DNA of 64,000 bases from Erodium maritimum (Eukaryota > Streptophyta > Magnoliopsida > Geraniales > Geraniaceae), in NCBI GenBank assembly GCA_963921825.1, contig OY997594.1, positions 59,815,675 to 59,879,674 on the forward strand. Reading direction: 5' to 3'. This document shows, piece after piece, positions 23,840-35,694 of this stretch. The notes under the pieces were generated by a model. That model ran no database searches. It was given only the letters and a program-made list of their open reading frames with translations, and was not told the DNA's origin. How positions within the stretch are numbered: the stretch's first letter is position 1; every line of letters starts with the position of its first letter. Made by a program: the position numbers and the translations under genes.

Positions 23840-24480
23840 TCATCGAAAGTGGCGATGGAGACGGTCCGTTGGGGTGAGCCTTTGTGCTTCCGGCGCTATC
23901 CACTTATTCTGGAAGAAGTCACACCGGAAGGCCTCCATGGGCTGGGCTTTGGCCAGATTCAACTATGGGCTCAACTCTGGGGGCTTTCGCAGACAGTATC
24001 AACTGTAACCACCAGTAGTAAGGTGGGGGACATGTTGGGAGGGTGTGTGACGGTTAACTCGGACCAGTGGGGGTTTTGTTGGGGTGGCAAGGTGCGGGTG
24101 CGGTTCAAGCACTCGATTGGCTAACCGCTTTGACGAATGATGGTTATGGTATTTTTGGAACTTCCCAAACAATTCATATCACCCTCAAGTATGATCGGTT
24201 TCCCATGTTCTTCTTTAACTACAGCATGATAGGCCATATGGTTGTTGATTATGCTTTGGAACTCCCGGGACTCCAGAGGCACTACATGTGTTTATCCGTG
24301 GATGGTCATCCGAAGGTTGGGAAACCGGTCGCGAGGGAGTGGGTGGTGTGCATTTCGAGTCCATCCCCTAAGGTTCGATCATACTTCTCCCCGCTCAGCT
24401 AACGAAACTCGCATTGAGGTCCATTGTCTAGCCTTCGTCCCTAGTCTATGTTGAGATCCATACTGCCCGCAAAACTAGAG
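23840..24480 (+). pseudogene. DUF4283 / CCHC-type gag-like relic, copy 2, 5' part
   Basis: The plus strand reads GFGQIQLWAQLWGLSQTV, like the IPFWVQIxGLP core of DUF4283, then WGFCWGGKVRVRF. After a shift comes KYDRFPMFFFNYSMIGHMVV, a zf-CCHC_4 knuckle whose Cys residues are lost, and a trailing GKPVAREWV. It is homologous to the relic at 5586-6540. The reading is interrupted at 24485 by a solo LTR and continues at 27541. Confidence 0.7.
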
Positions 24481-24485
24481 GCTCC

Positions 24486-27400
24486 TGTAAGAACCGCCCC
24501 CGGTCGACACCGGCCGAACCGGTGAAATTTGGGAAAAGTTGAATTTTCGCCGAAAAAGTCACCGATGACTCCGGGGGTCATTTGGGACCTTTCCGGGACC
24601 CAAAAATCTTAGTCGTCGTTACGGTTAGCTTAGTTGGGTCATTTCCTTTAAATGAGTACTTTTGCGAAAAAGTCAAATCCGGGTCAAACGAGGTCAAATT
24701 AGGGGCTTTATCGGATTAATTTAAATGGGATGAAATAATTATGGGTAGAGGTGGGCCCCACATGGACACATGTCCATATGTCTTGGAGGAGAAGAAAGGG
24801 GTGAGAAAAAGACCCCTTGGTCCCCACTTGTGGACAAAAGAGAGAGAAAGGGGCTAAAGGACAATTTGGGTTTTTCCCTTTTAGGTTAAAGGCCTTTTTC
24901 GAGCAAAAATCAGCTCATATTTTGAGCATTGGCCAAAACTTACAAGAGAAGGGAGAGAGAGAAAACTCCATTGAAGGAGAAGGAGAAGAAGAGAAGAAAA
25001 GGAAGCTCCTTTTGCTTGATTTCTCCACCAAAGTCCCTCATTCATCCATATTTCTCATCCTTTCTTCATTTCTCAAGGTAAACTCTCAATCAAATCTCGT
25101 TTTGATGAACTTTGAGTTGTGGGTTTGGTAGAAATTGCATGAACTAGGCTTGGGTTTCATGGGTTTGAGGGTGTGATGGCTAAATGGATGAATTGTGGAG
25201 AGAAAGTGGAAGATTTTGATGGAAGTGGGTTGGGTTTTGTTAGTGTGATGAAACCCAACCTTGGGTGTTGAATTTTTGGGGTTGTTGAAGCTATTTTGAG
25301 GTTTTGGAGAATCTAGAGCTTGTTAGGAACTTTTGGGAGAAAGGAAATATTTTTCCGGCGACCGGAGGTCCGCCGGAGCTCCGGCCGGTCACCGGAGTTC
25401 CGGCCACCTAGTAAGGTGACCGGCCATGCCGGAGGAAGGGCCACGAAACCGTGACCGGCCACACTATGGCGGTTCGGTCCGTCCATCCACGGTCCACGTG
25501 TGGCCGTGGGGCCCACTTGGCCGAGGTGCGGGTTGTCGTGTTCGGGTGGTCTTGGATGAACCCCGGATCGCTAATTCACACCCGGAACGAATTATGGAAG
25601 TAATTCGTGCAAATTCGCAAAATGTGATTAGAAACTTTAATTACGGAATTAGAACGCTCGGACACCGGAAATTGATTCCGCCAAGTGCGTTGGAACACGC
25701 GAATTTAATTAGGATTGTTAGAAACGAAAATGGAAGTTTTCGGGACACCGAGGAACGTTTTCCCAATTTCAGGCATATTCGCCAAACCGGGCGAAATGGG
25801 CCATTCCGGGCCCATTTTGACAAGTGGAGTAATTGGGGATTTGTTTGGGTGTTTCTCTTTAATCATCCTTGAATTACTATTGATTCTCGTATTACTTTGT
25901 GATCATAGACGTTGTTCCCGAGCACGGCGGAGGAGGCTACTAGGCGACTCGTGGTTGCTCGTGTTGGATAGCGGTTGAGGTAGGGAAAAGTAGCGAATAC
26001 CGGTTTAATTACGGAAAGTTACTAGAATGCATATAGGATATGAACAACCGGAATAATTGTAGAATCACATGTAGGATGTGAATAACTAGAGTACTCATAT
26101 AAAATATGGAACCACTTACGGGCCATGTCGTGCCCGTAGGTGTGGGATTTTTTGTGTTGTAGACTTGCATGAGGGTCATGTCGTGCCCGTAGGATTGTGT
26201 GACGATTGAGCTTGTCTGTGATTAGTAGCTGATAATGTAGAATATGTGGCATGTTCCGTTGTTATTTAAGGACCATGATATGCTATGAGAACGGGGTGAA
26301 TGTTTGTGTGAATTATTGTCTTGTGATATGATCGGGTGAATGATAGACCGATGTTGTGTGTTCGGTATGATATGTTCGGTATGGTATGCTGGTATGATGT
26401 GTTTGGTATGATATGTTGAGGATGGTATTCTGGGCCGATATCTATACCGTGGAGGATTCCGGTATAGGATATATAGGCTGAGGATGGTGTTCCGGTACGA
26501 TATCTATACCGTAGAGGATTCCAGTATAGGATATCTAGGCCGAGGACGGGTTCCGGTGCGATATCTGTGCTGTAGAGGATTCTGGTACAAGATATCTAGA
26601 GCCGAGGATGGTGTTCCAGAGTATGTCTATACCGAAGAGGATTCCGGTGTATGGTACCTAAGCCGATGTTGAGTTTCCGGTATGGTATGTGTGATGTGAT
26701 TTGTACCCCTGGTCTAGTATGTTATGAGTTGCACCCCGATACTGTGTGTTCCGGGAAGATATCTAGGCCGATATCGAGTTCGGTACGATATGGTTGAGTC
26801 GGGCTATGGAAGCCGACGCATTGCTCTAGGACACCTAGTATGGAAGTGATTGCTAATGATATTGCTATGTGTGTTGATCTGTATTGGTTTGCTGTAATTA
26901 CTTATGCCTGTTATGTGATCTTCTGTGAATTTGAATACATATATATATCTGAGTTCAGTGTATTGTTGTGCGAGTTCGCATGCGTGGTTAGCTGTGAGAT
27001 ACCCGAGGTCGTAATGCAGTGTGAATTGATTGGGTGACAGTTGTTAAATACATGATTGAGGAGAAGTGTCCGAGAGTCGATTCGGTGTCGAGTTTGATTT
27101 GCAGATTGCTCCTGAGTGGGGTCCAGCGTTGTCTTTGGGTTATTTGTTCAAATGGTCTTTATTATTGTCTTACTAGTATGCCATAATCGGACGGGTATCC
27201 GTGGTGGTGATTAATCGTTCACTCCCTTTACTACTTTTTCCTACTGAGCGAAAGCTCACCCCCTTTTCTACTGTTCCACATGTTTTGATCGCGATTTTGA
27301 TTTAGAGTATGTCTCGGAGCTTGGAAGCTTAGCGAGAGTCCTAGTTTGGTTGGTCTAGAGACGTACTTTCCTTTTTGTACTAAACTTCTTATTACTTGGA

Positions 27401-27540
27401 TTTTGAGCATTTGACTCTTGTTGTCGGAATTATTGTTTTGAACTTAATTTTGGAGTTTCCTTTGTTTTAAATTTGCATTATTATTACTTTATTTTAGTTC
27501 ACGTCTCGAGTCCGGTCAAAACCGGATTTGGGGCGTGACA
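24486..27540 (+). mobile_element. Solo LTR, 3.06 kb, nested in the gag-like relic
   Basis: It starts TGTAAGAACCGCCCCCGG and ends ATTTGGGGCGTGACA. Flanks are GCTCC (24481-24485) and ACTCC (27541-27545), a 5 base duplication with one change. The gag-like relic is continuous across it. It shares the 3' terminal 40 bases and the CCTACTGAGCG block (near 27240) with the LTR at 11280. Its 5' half matches the minus-strand LTR at 58443-60925. Long frames near 25313-25978 are LTR sequence, not genes. Confidence 0.83.
26417..26665 (+). repeat. Tandem repeat, about 61-62 base unit, four copies, inside the LTR
   Basis: Units begin GAGGATGGT or GAGGACGGG and contain CGATATCTATACCG and GAGGATTCCGGTATA. Related units recur in reverse orientation at 58640-59030, and short versions sit in the gag-only element at 39615-39720. 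Confidence 0.75.
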
Positions 27541-28160
27541 ACTCCTCTAGGAGGACGGGGGAGGTCTTGGTGGAAACTAGGCCAGGACCAGTACCAACTG
27601 CTATCTTGGAGGGAGGTCCATCGGAGCTGTTTGAGAGCAATGAAATGTTAAAGGACCCGTCGCGGAAGAGGACGAGGGATGAGCAAGTGGAGATAGAAAA
27701 GGAGAGGGTTGGGAAATAGCCCCCCTTGGATACATGAGGCTTCTCGGCCATGGGATGTCTTGGATGATTGACATCCCCCCCCCCCCCCCCCCCCCCCCAG
27801 CTCTTGGGGCCCTCCACCATCTCACGTGACCCCTACCCGTATCAGGCGCATTTATCTGCAACTTAGTGTTTTAATTTTGAAATCACATTGGTATTTAGGT
27901 CACAGTGATCGGGTTCAGGTCGAGCCGGAAATGGTTTTGGGTTTGGTTTGTGTTTTTGTTCTAGTCATAGATATACTTCATAGTTCAATTATTATCTTAG
28001 TTATTGGGTTGAATTCCACAAAAAAAAGCCCGACTATGCCTCGGGACCTGTTTGAAGATGAGTTGTAGTTTTCCCCCCGAAAGAACTACTCTCCCCCTTT
28101 ATTCTTTTGGTACCATGTTTCTATAATGTTCAATAAAGTAATTTACGCTAAAAAAAGTAA
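27541..28160 (+). pseudogene. DUF4283 gag-like relic, copy 2, 3' part and 3' UTR
   Basis: A charged stretch, KRTRDEQVEIEKERV, and the tail CTCCACCATCTCACGTGA match copy 1 at 6290-6390. The non-coding tail runs to TTCAATAAAGTAATTTACGC plus an A-run at about 28150-28157, as at a LINE 3' end. A run of 24 C (27775-27798) interrupts the block and is absent from copy 1. Confidence 0.65.
27775..27798 (+). repeat. C homopolymer of about 24 bases
   Basis: A single uninterrupted C run. Its length and the bases next to it may be sequencing or assembly artefacts. Confidence 0.8.
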
Positions 28161-28164
28161 TAAA

Positions 28165-29215
28165 ACAACTAAGTGTAACTTCGCGGTAGCCCAAGATCTC
28201 TATTTCGTTCCTTTTTCCATTGCTTGAAATCAATCATGTATGTTAATACAATTAGCATGTATGAGTTTTTATGCAATTCAGGTTCATTCATCTAATTTTA
28301 ACAAAATATACTCAAATCTTTCAATAATGCAAAAAAATTGGGGTTTAAGAAAAATTACAGTCTAATTTCTAACAATATTAATTATATATTTTTAAAATCA
28401 ACCATGAATAACTTTTATTAAGCTACACATAGTATAGAAAATTTCGAAATATACAACACTTCCTTTGAATTTCCCATAATCAATTTACTCTACCGATTAG
28501 AGTAAAAGTGGGGTTTTTAGAAAACCCATGATCCAATTTCAAAAAATTTAATTTTTATAATTTTTAAAATAATTATATATTATATTAACAAAACATTCAT
28601 AAATTTCTTACTAGTGCATTATCTTATATGAATTTCACAAATTAAACTCTCTTCGCGATCGAAGAAAACATGGGATTCTAGAATACCTATAATACAAGAG
28701 TTAAATACTATTTTTAAAAATTTTTAAAATCACAATAAGAAATATTCCAAATATTTAGAAATTTTAAATTCCTCCAACTTCCTCTATGAATTTGAAAAAT
28801 TAAAAGTAACTTTTCAATAGTGCAAAGTTTGTAAAAGTCATAACTCCTTATAAATTCGTGATAAAATCATGAACACCACGAGATCAGTATAAATACATAT
28901 GATGTACATGAAAATAAATATCTTATAATTTAAAAAAAAAGGTTTTAGATGTAGTATTAAGACAATCATAAACTAGATCTAGTTTTGAGTTTAAATCATA
29001 AAAAATCTCTCAACATCCAAAATTCAAAAATTATTTGTCTGGAAGATACTATTTTTCACGCTCTTTCATAATGAAATATATAAAAATATTTGATCCAATA
29101 CTGAAGCAGACGATTTTAAGGGTTCAAGGAAAGAAAATTTTCGATTTTTGTTTTTCTTAATTCAATCAACTTCAAACATCAAGCAATACAAGATAGAAAA
29201 TAAATTATATATGAA
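28165..29215 (-). other. AT-rich non-coding interior next to a copia primer-binding site
   Basis: No frame over 60 codons was seen. By position it would be the leader of a copia element read on the minus strand, directly after the primer-binding site at 29216-29228. A gag gene expected there is absent. Confidence 0.35.
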
Positions 29216-29228
29216 GAATCTGATACCA
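29216..29228 (-). promoter_or_regulatory. Primer-binding site (initiator Met tRNA type)
   Basis: On the minus strand, one base past the LTR end, the sequence is TGGTATCAGATTC. Its first ten bases match the usual plant tRNA-Met primer-binding site TGGTATCAGA. Confidence 0.65.
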
Positions 29229-29229
29229 C

Positions 29230-30711
29230 TGTGGAGTACATGATATGTTACATTAACACGACGGAAAATAAATTTTTTAGCAAACTTTTGTTGGTAACCT
29301 ATACATGTAGACTAGATCACATATTCATACAATTTCTAATCTATGCATAATTTAATAGAGATTACCTTGAGTCCCTCTACTTTGGAATTAACTGGTTCAA
29401 TATAGGACCTTGGGTAGTGTTGGTACAGGCGCTCAAGCGTTCGCCCTCTAACGGTATCCACACGATAAAGTTTGATCCATAACTTAACCCGCTAGTAGCC
29501 CTTGAACGAAAACTCACAAGTCCTCACTACGGTGGCCGAAAATTGCATGAGAGAAGCTCTCTTGATGTGTTGTTTTCGGCTAGCCCTATGGTCATATACT
29601 TATAGACGTATGTAGTAGTTAAATCCCAAGCAAAGTAAGAATAAGAAACCTTGAACTAGCTCTCCTTATTTCTAGACTTTCTAGAAATAGTATTTTCTTT
29701 TTAATCCCTATTGAAACAGTTATAGGGATGAAAATATATCAAATAAATTGGTTTGGCCGAACCCCCTATTAGCCCAAAAGGGTGTTCAGTCAAGCCTTAT
29801 TTATTTAATATATTTGGCACTTTTGTTTTTTATTTAATTACTATACTTTATAGTAATTAATTGCGGATTTAATTTTTCCTCGTGAGTGTTTAATTTAATC
29901 AAAGTGGTACATTATATACAATATAATTTGTACGCTACTTTAGTTGATCAAAATCATTTCGTTCACTTTGTTGTGGCCTTTCTCTATTTGTGTCACCCTT
30001 TAGGATTCATATGTTCATTGATAGTGAAATGAAACAAGGTGTTTCATCAACAAGTCATGGAGACCTCTAACAAGTCCCATGACCACCCAAGCCATACGCA
30101 TCAATGACCAATACTTCGTCAAGTCCTGTTACCTCGTGTAGTCTTATTCTCTTGTCATTTAGCGATTGTCACAACTGAATAAAGGCATAGAACTGAAATC
30201 CTTTCTAATTCAGACTTAACATGTTCTCTTTATTGTGGGTGAGTAATTTAGGTGACACATCACACGCATGGCCATGCTTCCTTCTACTATAATTCTCATG
30301 CTCATCAAGAGCGGCTTGTTTTAATGAATCTGACTTGTGTAACGACAAGTGACATGTCCCTATGACCATCACCCATATGTCTCACATGTGTGTATTCATG
30401 TCCAAGCAGAACCTTTATAGCTATCAGTTAGGATAAGTGTTTGATTAGCTCAAAACATGAATCCCCATTATGTAGATCACTGGTGATTCCATGGTCGTAG
30501 GACTCAAGACTACGCAGGTAGTTGAGATGTACTCATATCTTAGTTCTATGATGTACTCTCAAGGTGGGTCGTCCAAATGTCAAAATATTCGCTTTTAGTG
30601 ACTTTTACTCATATTCCTATTTGCACGATCAGTAAAACGCGATCTTCTCATCAAAAGGCACTCTAGATCTAACTATCAGACTAACTTGTCCTAGAGCATA
30701 AACCCCCAACA
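29230..30711 (-). mobile_element. Copia LTR, 1482 bases
   Basis: On the minus strand it runs from TGTTGGGGGTTTATGC (30711) to ...ATGTACTCCACA (29230). It is homologous to the split plus-strand copy 19511-20000 plus 22859-23791. On its upstream side are the copia RNase H end and a purine tract (AAGTGAGAG). On its downstream side is a primer-binding site. One LTR thus serves as the 3' LTR of one unit and the 5' LTR of another. Confidence 0.8.
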
Positions 30712-30725
30712 GACTCTCACTTGAA

Positions 30726-31845
30726 CTAGGACCAACTCACACTTAGAGTTATGCTCATAGACGTAACATGACCTTTGAACTTCGGTTGCGTTATAGCCAT
30801 AGTCAGAGGATCAGCTATGTTATCATATATGTCTACTATACATATATGCACTTCTCCATCTCTCACGAACTGTTGTATTATGTGGAAACGTTGCATATAC
30901 TTAGATTTGGAGTGAGCCCTCATATCCTTAGCTTGAGATATCGCTCCATTGTTATTACAGAACAATGTCATCGAATCCATATGTTGGGCATAATACCCAA
31001 TTCAGTGATAAAGCTTTTAATCCAAACGACCTCTTTTCCTGCTTCTGCTGCGACGAGGTACTCGGCCTCCATTATTGAATTAGCCACGACTGGTTGCTTG
31101 GAGCTTATATAACTAAAAGAAGCTCTATTTAAACAAAACACATAGCCAAACTGAGATTTCAAATCATCAGTATCGATCTGGGAGCATGCGCTGGTGTAAC
31201 CCTTTACAACCAACTCGCTTTCAGGACCTCCATTCAGTAGAAATATGCCCTTAGTTGTTCTCAAGTACTTTAGGATGCATTTCATTGCCTCCATGATTTT
31301 CTCACCTGGGTCTAACCGGTATCTTCTCGTTGCACTCAATCCATAGGAGACATCAGATCGGGTGCAATGCATTGCGTATATAAATGATCCAATTTCCAAG
31401 GCATATGGAACTTCACTCATGCGCTTTTGCTCATCAGTTATCTGAGGACACTGGATCTTGCTAAGTGGTACGTTGTGCCCCACATGCAAGAACCCTCTTT
31501 TAGAGTTTTGCATTTCAAACCTAGATATCAGCTTATCAATATAAGTGCTCTTGCTCAATCCTAGTAGCCTTCTTGATCTATTTTTATAGATCTTGAAGCT
31601 TAAGATGTAGGCATCTTCTCCTAGGTCCTTCATTGAAGAGGATTTACTTGGCTATGACTTAACGTCATTTAGGCTAGGTATGCCATTTCCAATAAGGAGT
31701 ATGTCATCCACATATAGGATCAAGAATATGATATTTCTCCCACTAATCTTCTGGTATACACAAGGTTCAAATTCATTTTGGATGAAGCCAAATTGTTTGA
31801 CTATTTCATCAAAGTGAATGTTCAAACTTCGAGATGCTTTTTTAA
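30726..31845 (-). pseudogene. Copia pol 3' half: RT C-terminus and RNase H
   Basis: The frame 31870-31652 holds LILYVDDILLIGN, the intact YVDD box of copia RT. The frame 31633-30968 holds MKDLGE, the GSFIYAMHCTRSDVSY block and VVANSIMEAEYLVAAEA (RNase H catalytic region). The frame 30980-30726 has CNNNGAISQAKDMRAHSKSK, HIIQQFVRDGEV and DNIADPLT, the canonical copia RNase H end. Frames break at about 31640 and 30970. The LTR begins within 20 bases of the end. The 5' part continues at 33490 beyond an inserted DNA element. Confidence 0.9.
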
Positions 31846-33489
31846 GGGTTATATGCTTTTTGGTATCCAAATGTTTCGTCCACGAACGATTTGGTACCCT
31901 TATGTTTCAAATGACCAATTTGGTACCTAAATGATTTGTCCACAGACGGAATTGGCATATTCCGTTAGAAAGTTAACGAAATATTCCATTAATGAAGTCA
32001 TGTGACCCCATATGCAGTTAAGTGTTAAGTAAAATGACGACTGTGCCCTTTCTTATTATAACCTTATAAAATTTACAAATGAAATTACTATTTTATTCTT
32101 GTTTAATAATAATAAATAATATATTAGTTATAAATCTTAAAAAATTAGTTTCAGAAAATATATTAAATTAAAAAAGACAAAAACAAATAAAAAATACACA
32201 GATTTACATCTATCCTTCTCCTCTTCTTCATCTACCCTTATCATCTAGTCTCTCTTATCTCTCCAGTTTATCTATCCGATGAACAAGGTCGTCACGACCT
32301 CTTCAGTAAATCACCTTGTCACAAGCCTCGCCAAGCTGTCCGCCCTTAGTCACAACTCCTCTCTATCCCGAGCCTTCGACCGCATCTCGTCCCTCGCCGG
32401 CTAGCTTTAAGCTACCTTCGATTGCATCTCGTCCCTACCGCTTATTTGATTTCTCCTTCCAAACCCTAGATCTGAAAAGGCGTCGTGCTCAACCTTAGTT
32501 CTACCAGAGACGAGGGCTTTCACAATGGAGAAGGGGAGTCCACGGCAAGGGCTTTCACGGCAATCGTGGGCGTTAGTTCGAGCCCAGATTTCTCCGACGA
32601 GGTCGTGGCGTCTTCCCCGGTTATTCGCTTTGAGTTCAAGCCCAGTTTATCGAACAAGGTTGTGGCGTCTTCCCAGCGCTTTTGACGACCCAGATTCCGA
32701 CGACCTCATCTTCCGATGTTCATAATTCTCCAGATTCTAGCGACCTTGTGAGATCGATTCTATGGAAAAATCTCGGCCAAATTTCATTTTTTCTATTCAT
32801 CCACGAAGAAATCGAAACTTCCAGACCATCTTCTCTCTTTTGATTTGTTTGAATCATGTACTGAATCGATTGATTTTTTGAAGCATAGATGAATGAACAC
32901 AAAGATTTTGAGATTGAGTGCTTCTGAATTTTTGAAGCACATATGAATGAATGAAATCAATTTGTTTTTTCTGGAAAATAAGGAAATAAGGAAAAAAAAT
33001 TTATTTTCAATTTTTTTATGATAAATACAATGTTTAATTACTAAAAAATAAAAAAAATAAGTACATATCAATTAAAATAAAAAATTATATATATATATAT
33101 ATATAAATTTAAAAAGTAATTAAAAATAGAAAATTTTAAAATTAATTTTTAGAAATAATATATTTTAAATATATTATTAATAATTTAAGAAATAAATAAA
33201 TGAATAATTGTAAATATTTTAATAAATAAATGATATTATTAATATTTAATAATGAATTATTAAAGAATTGATAATCAGAACGGTAAAATAGTCTTTTAAC
33301 TCATGAGACAAATTCATTTGAAATGTCAAAGGGTAAAACAGTCAATTCACATAATTCTGTTAGTTTTTAACCCTATTAACCCAAATCGTTCGTGGACGAA
33401 ACATTTGGGTACCAAATTGGAATAAAAATTCATAAGGGTACCAAATCGTTCGTCGACGAAACATTTGGGTACCAAAAAGTATATAACCA
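31846..33489. mobile_element. Non-autonomous Mutator-like DNA transposon, 1644 bases
   Basis: Terminal inverted repeats of about 59 bases pair with roughly four mismatches. The left one starts GGGTTATATGCTTTTTGGTA and the right one, reversed, starts TGGTTATATACTTTTTGGTA. A second diverged copy of the ATTTGGTACC...TTTCGTCCACGAACG block lies inside each TIR. Flanks are CTTTTTTAA (31837-31845) and TTTTTTTAA (33490-33498), a 9 base duplication with one change, the Mutator signature. The insertion splits copia RT exactly between SIYGLK and KKASRSLNIHFDE. No transposase was seen. The middle (32200-32760) is GC-richer and gene-like and could be captured host sequence. Confidence 0.85.
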
Positions 33490-33690
33490 TTTTTTTAATC
33501 CATAAATGGATTTTAGAAGCTTGCATATTTTGGTACTTCCTTTAGGATCGACATAGCCCCTCAACTTCACTATGTCGTGTTGTTCTCCCCGTTGACTAGC
33601 CGGACAACTATTGTCGCCGACACTATCTTCTACTTTTAGAAAACCAAAAGACAAAACCCTAGCACTAGGTCCGTAAAAGTCTGCCAAAAC
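33490..33690 (-). pseudogene. Copia RT fragment beyond the DNA element
   Basis: The minus strand reads LRGYVDPKGSTKICKLLKSI then YGLK, the copia RT stretch that normally precedes the QASRxW block found at 31840. This shows the DNA transposon interrupted one pol gene. Further 5' copia coding sequence is not recognisable, so the element is truncated near 33690. Confidence 0.8.
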
Positions 33691-33990
33691 ACCCTTCCTA
33701 AATTAGGATTATGTCTACAAAAACTTAATAATAAAAACATTAGAATTTTAGATTATACATATAAAAATTTACATGAGGTCACAACTAATTGCAAAATATA
33801 ATTCAATATGTTCAGTCCGTTTCATCTTTCGGTTATAGTACTATTGTACTAATGTCGACAAAGAATCAACCAAATCTGATGCAACACCATTTGGATTTGA
33901 TTAATAAATTAGTTTTCGTTTTAGCGTAACGTGATAATTTTATTGATAAAGAAACAGACTTGAAATGGAAACAGAACGAAAACAGAAAAC
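33691..33990. other. Spacer, nothing recognised
   Basis: AT-rich, without a supported gene or repeat. Confidence 0.4.
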
Positions 33991-34007
33991 TAAGGTACGA
34001 CTAAGTT

Positions 34008-35677
34008 TTTTTTTTTGATCAGCAAAGCAGTATTATAAATCTTTCCCTTTGCAGAGAATGTAAAGGGAGGACATTAAGGTTTCTAGCTACAGAAACCCCA
34101 CAAAACAAACAAGAGAAAGCACAGCCTCCAACCAGATACCGGACCGAGACACACCTCGTCCAATGAAAAGAAGCCACAACCAAGAGCCTGCCAAACATGG
34201 CGCTCAGTAACCAAACCAAAGCCCGAACTAGGGTAGGAGCAATACAAACGACCCAACTACCAGATATTACAAACTTGAAGAATAATAAAAAAAGGTCTAT
34301 AACTCAAATATTACCAACATGAAGTACTAAAAATCTGAAAAGCAAGATCGACTTCTCAATACTCAGCAGACTTCCGACCCACGATCTTGGGAATGCTGAG
34401 AGAATCAGGCCTATCGTTAGAGAACAAGCGACGCAAACAAGCACTGCTTAGTCTTCACAGGGAAGACCCAATCCAGGCCAACACCACGGATTGACTCGAA
34501 AGAAGTCGACTCTACCGACCCCTCAACCGACCACGGTAAATCCGAAAAGGGGGTGTTAAGTCAAACTTGAGAACATCCACCTCATCACATAGTCAAGACC
34601 CGATACCCTAAAATCCACTACTAAACCGAGACTCACAAATCTCACACTGCTCAATTAATTTGATTAACGAATTAATCCGCCGACGGCCAACACACGCCAA
34701 CGATCCAACAAGAGAGTTAGGCTAAACCGACCCCAAATCTCGACCGACTACGAAGAGGAGCCAGAGAAGACCTAAATGAGACAAGTAACTCAACGGAAAA
34801 GCAGGGAAATGATGAAGACGAACTACTAAACTAAACAGCAAAAAAGCTCCATACCCAGGACCTTACCCCAACCGAAAACCAGAACCCCACTGCAGCTGAA
34901 GAATCTGAGACGGAGAAGGGATGTGTCTAAGCACCGGGGCAACTAGAACCGCAAACCTACAACCGGCTCCGCAACGAACACTCCCGAGCTACGGCCAACA
35001 CAACGGCTGACCGTCGAGGGCAAGACAACCACAAGCAGATCTGGGCCAAATTCCAGATCTGCAACTCCTTGACCCCAAGGGTTCCTTGACAGTGCACAGT
35101 TCTGGTATTGACGCGACCCAACTTCAGCCACTAAGTCGCCGATCAGGACTACCGACCCTCATGCGCAAGACAGCCACAACTATGAAAGCAGATCTGGGCG
35201 AAAATCCAGATCTGCGACTCCTTGACTCTGAGGGTGGCAGCACCGGCGGAGAGCAGGTCCGACGAAGAGCAGATCGGCGAAGAGACAGGTCCGGAAACAA
35301 CGAACTCCCTTGAAGAAGCCGAGACCAAGGTCATGGTATTCTCGGTGGCGAGCCTCATAAAAGAGCGGAGGAAAACGAACTCCGGTGCGAAGATGAGGAC
35401 TCGGACCAAATTGGTGAGATGAAACACCGAGAAGAAGAGGACTTGTCTGAGGTTAAGGCGTGAAGGACTGGCCGAGCAGAAAAGAAGAAGTAGAGGAAGG
35501 CTAGAGGGGAGGAAGAAGAAGCAGAGAAAGGTAGAGGGGGAAAGAAGAGTACCACCGGCGACCACCATGGCCGGAGCCATGGCCGTCGCCGGTGAAGAGA
35601 AAAGCACAGTGGAGAGGCGGCTAGGGTTTCTGAGGGGGGAGAGTCGAGAGAGAAAAGGGTTTTTTAGAGTGTGCACT
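34008..35677 (-). mobile_element. LINE-type retroposon without ORF2, 17 base TSD
   Basis: TAAGGTACGACTAAGTT at 33991-34007 and TAAGGTACGACTTAGTT at 35678-35694 flank it with one mismatch. On the minus strand it starts with a CT-rich, AAACCCTAG-containing leader like a LINE 5' UTR. It ends TGCTTTGCTGATC plus an A-run (plus-strand T-run 34006-34016). The last 17 bases are shared with the small element at 61007. The 175-residue frame 35676-35149 is leader sequence with hydrophobic low-complexity readings, so I do not call it a gene. Confidence 0.8.
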
Positions 35678-35694
35678 TAAGGTACGACTTAGTT

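Noticed and set aside
25313..25978. Overlapping 60-148 residue frames on both strands
   Set aside because: They lie inside a solo LTR with TG...CA ends, and the same sequence recurs reversed at 59600-60160.
27775..27798. C24 run as a functional quadruplex site
   Set aside because: It is absent from the second copy of the relic, and homopolymer lengths of this size are unreliable.
35149..35676. 175-residue frame with a hydrophobic N-terminal part
   Set aside because: It sits in the leader of a TSD-flanked LINE-type element, and overlapping frames are open on both strands.
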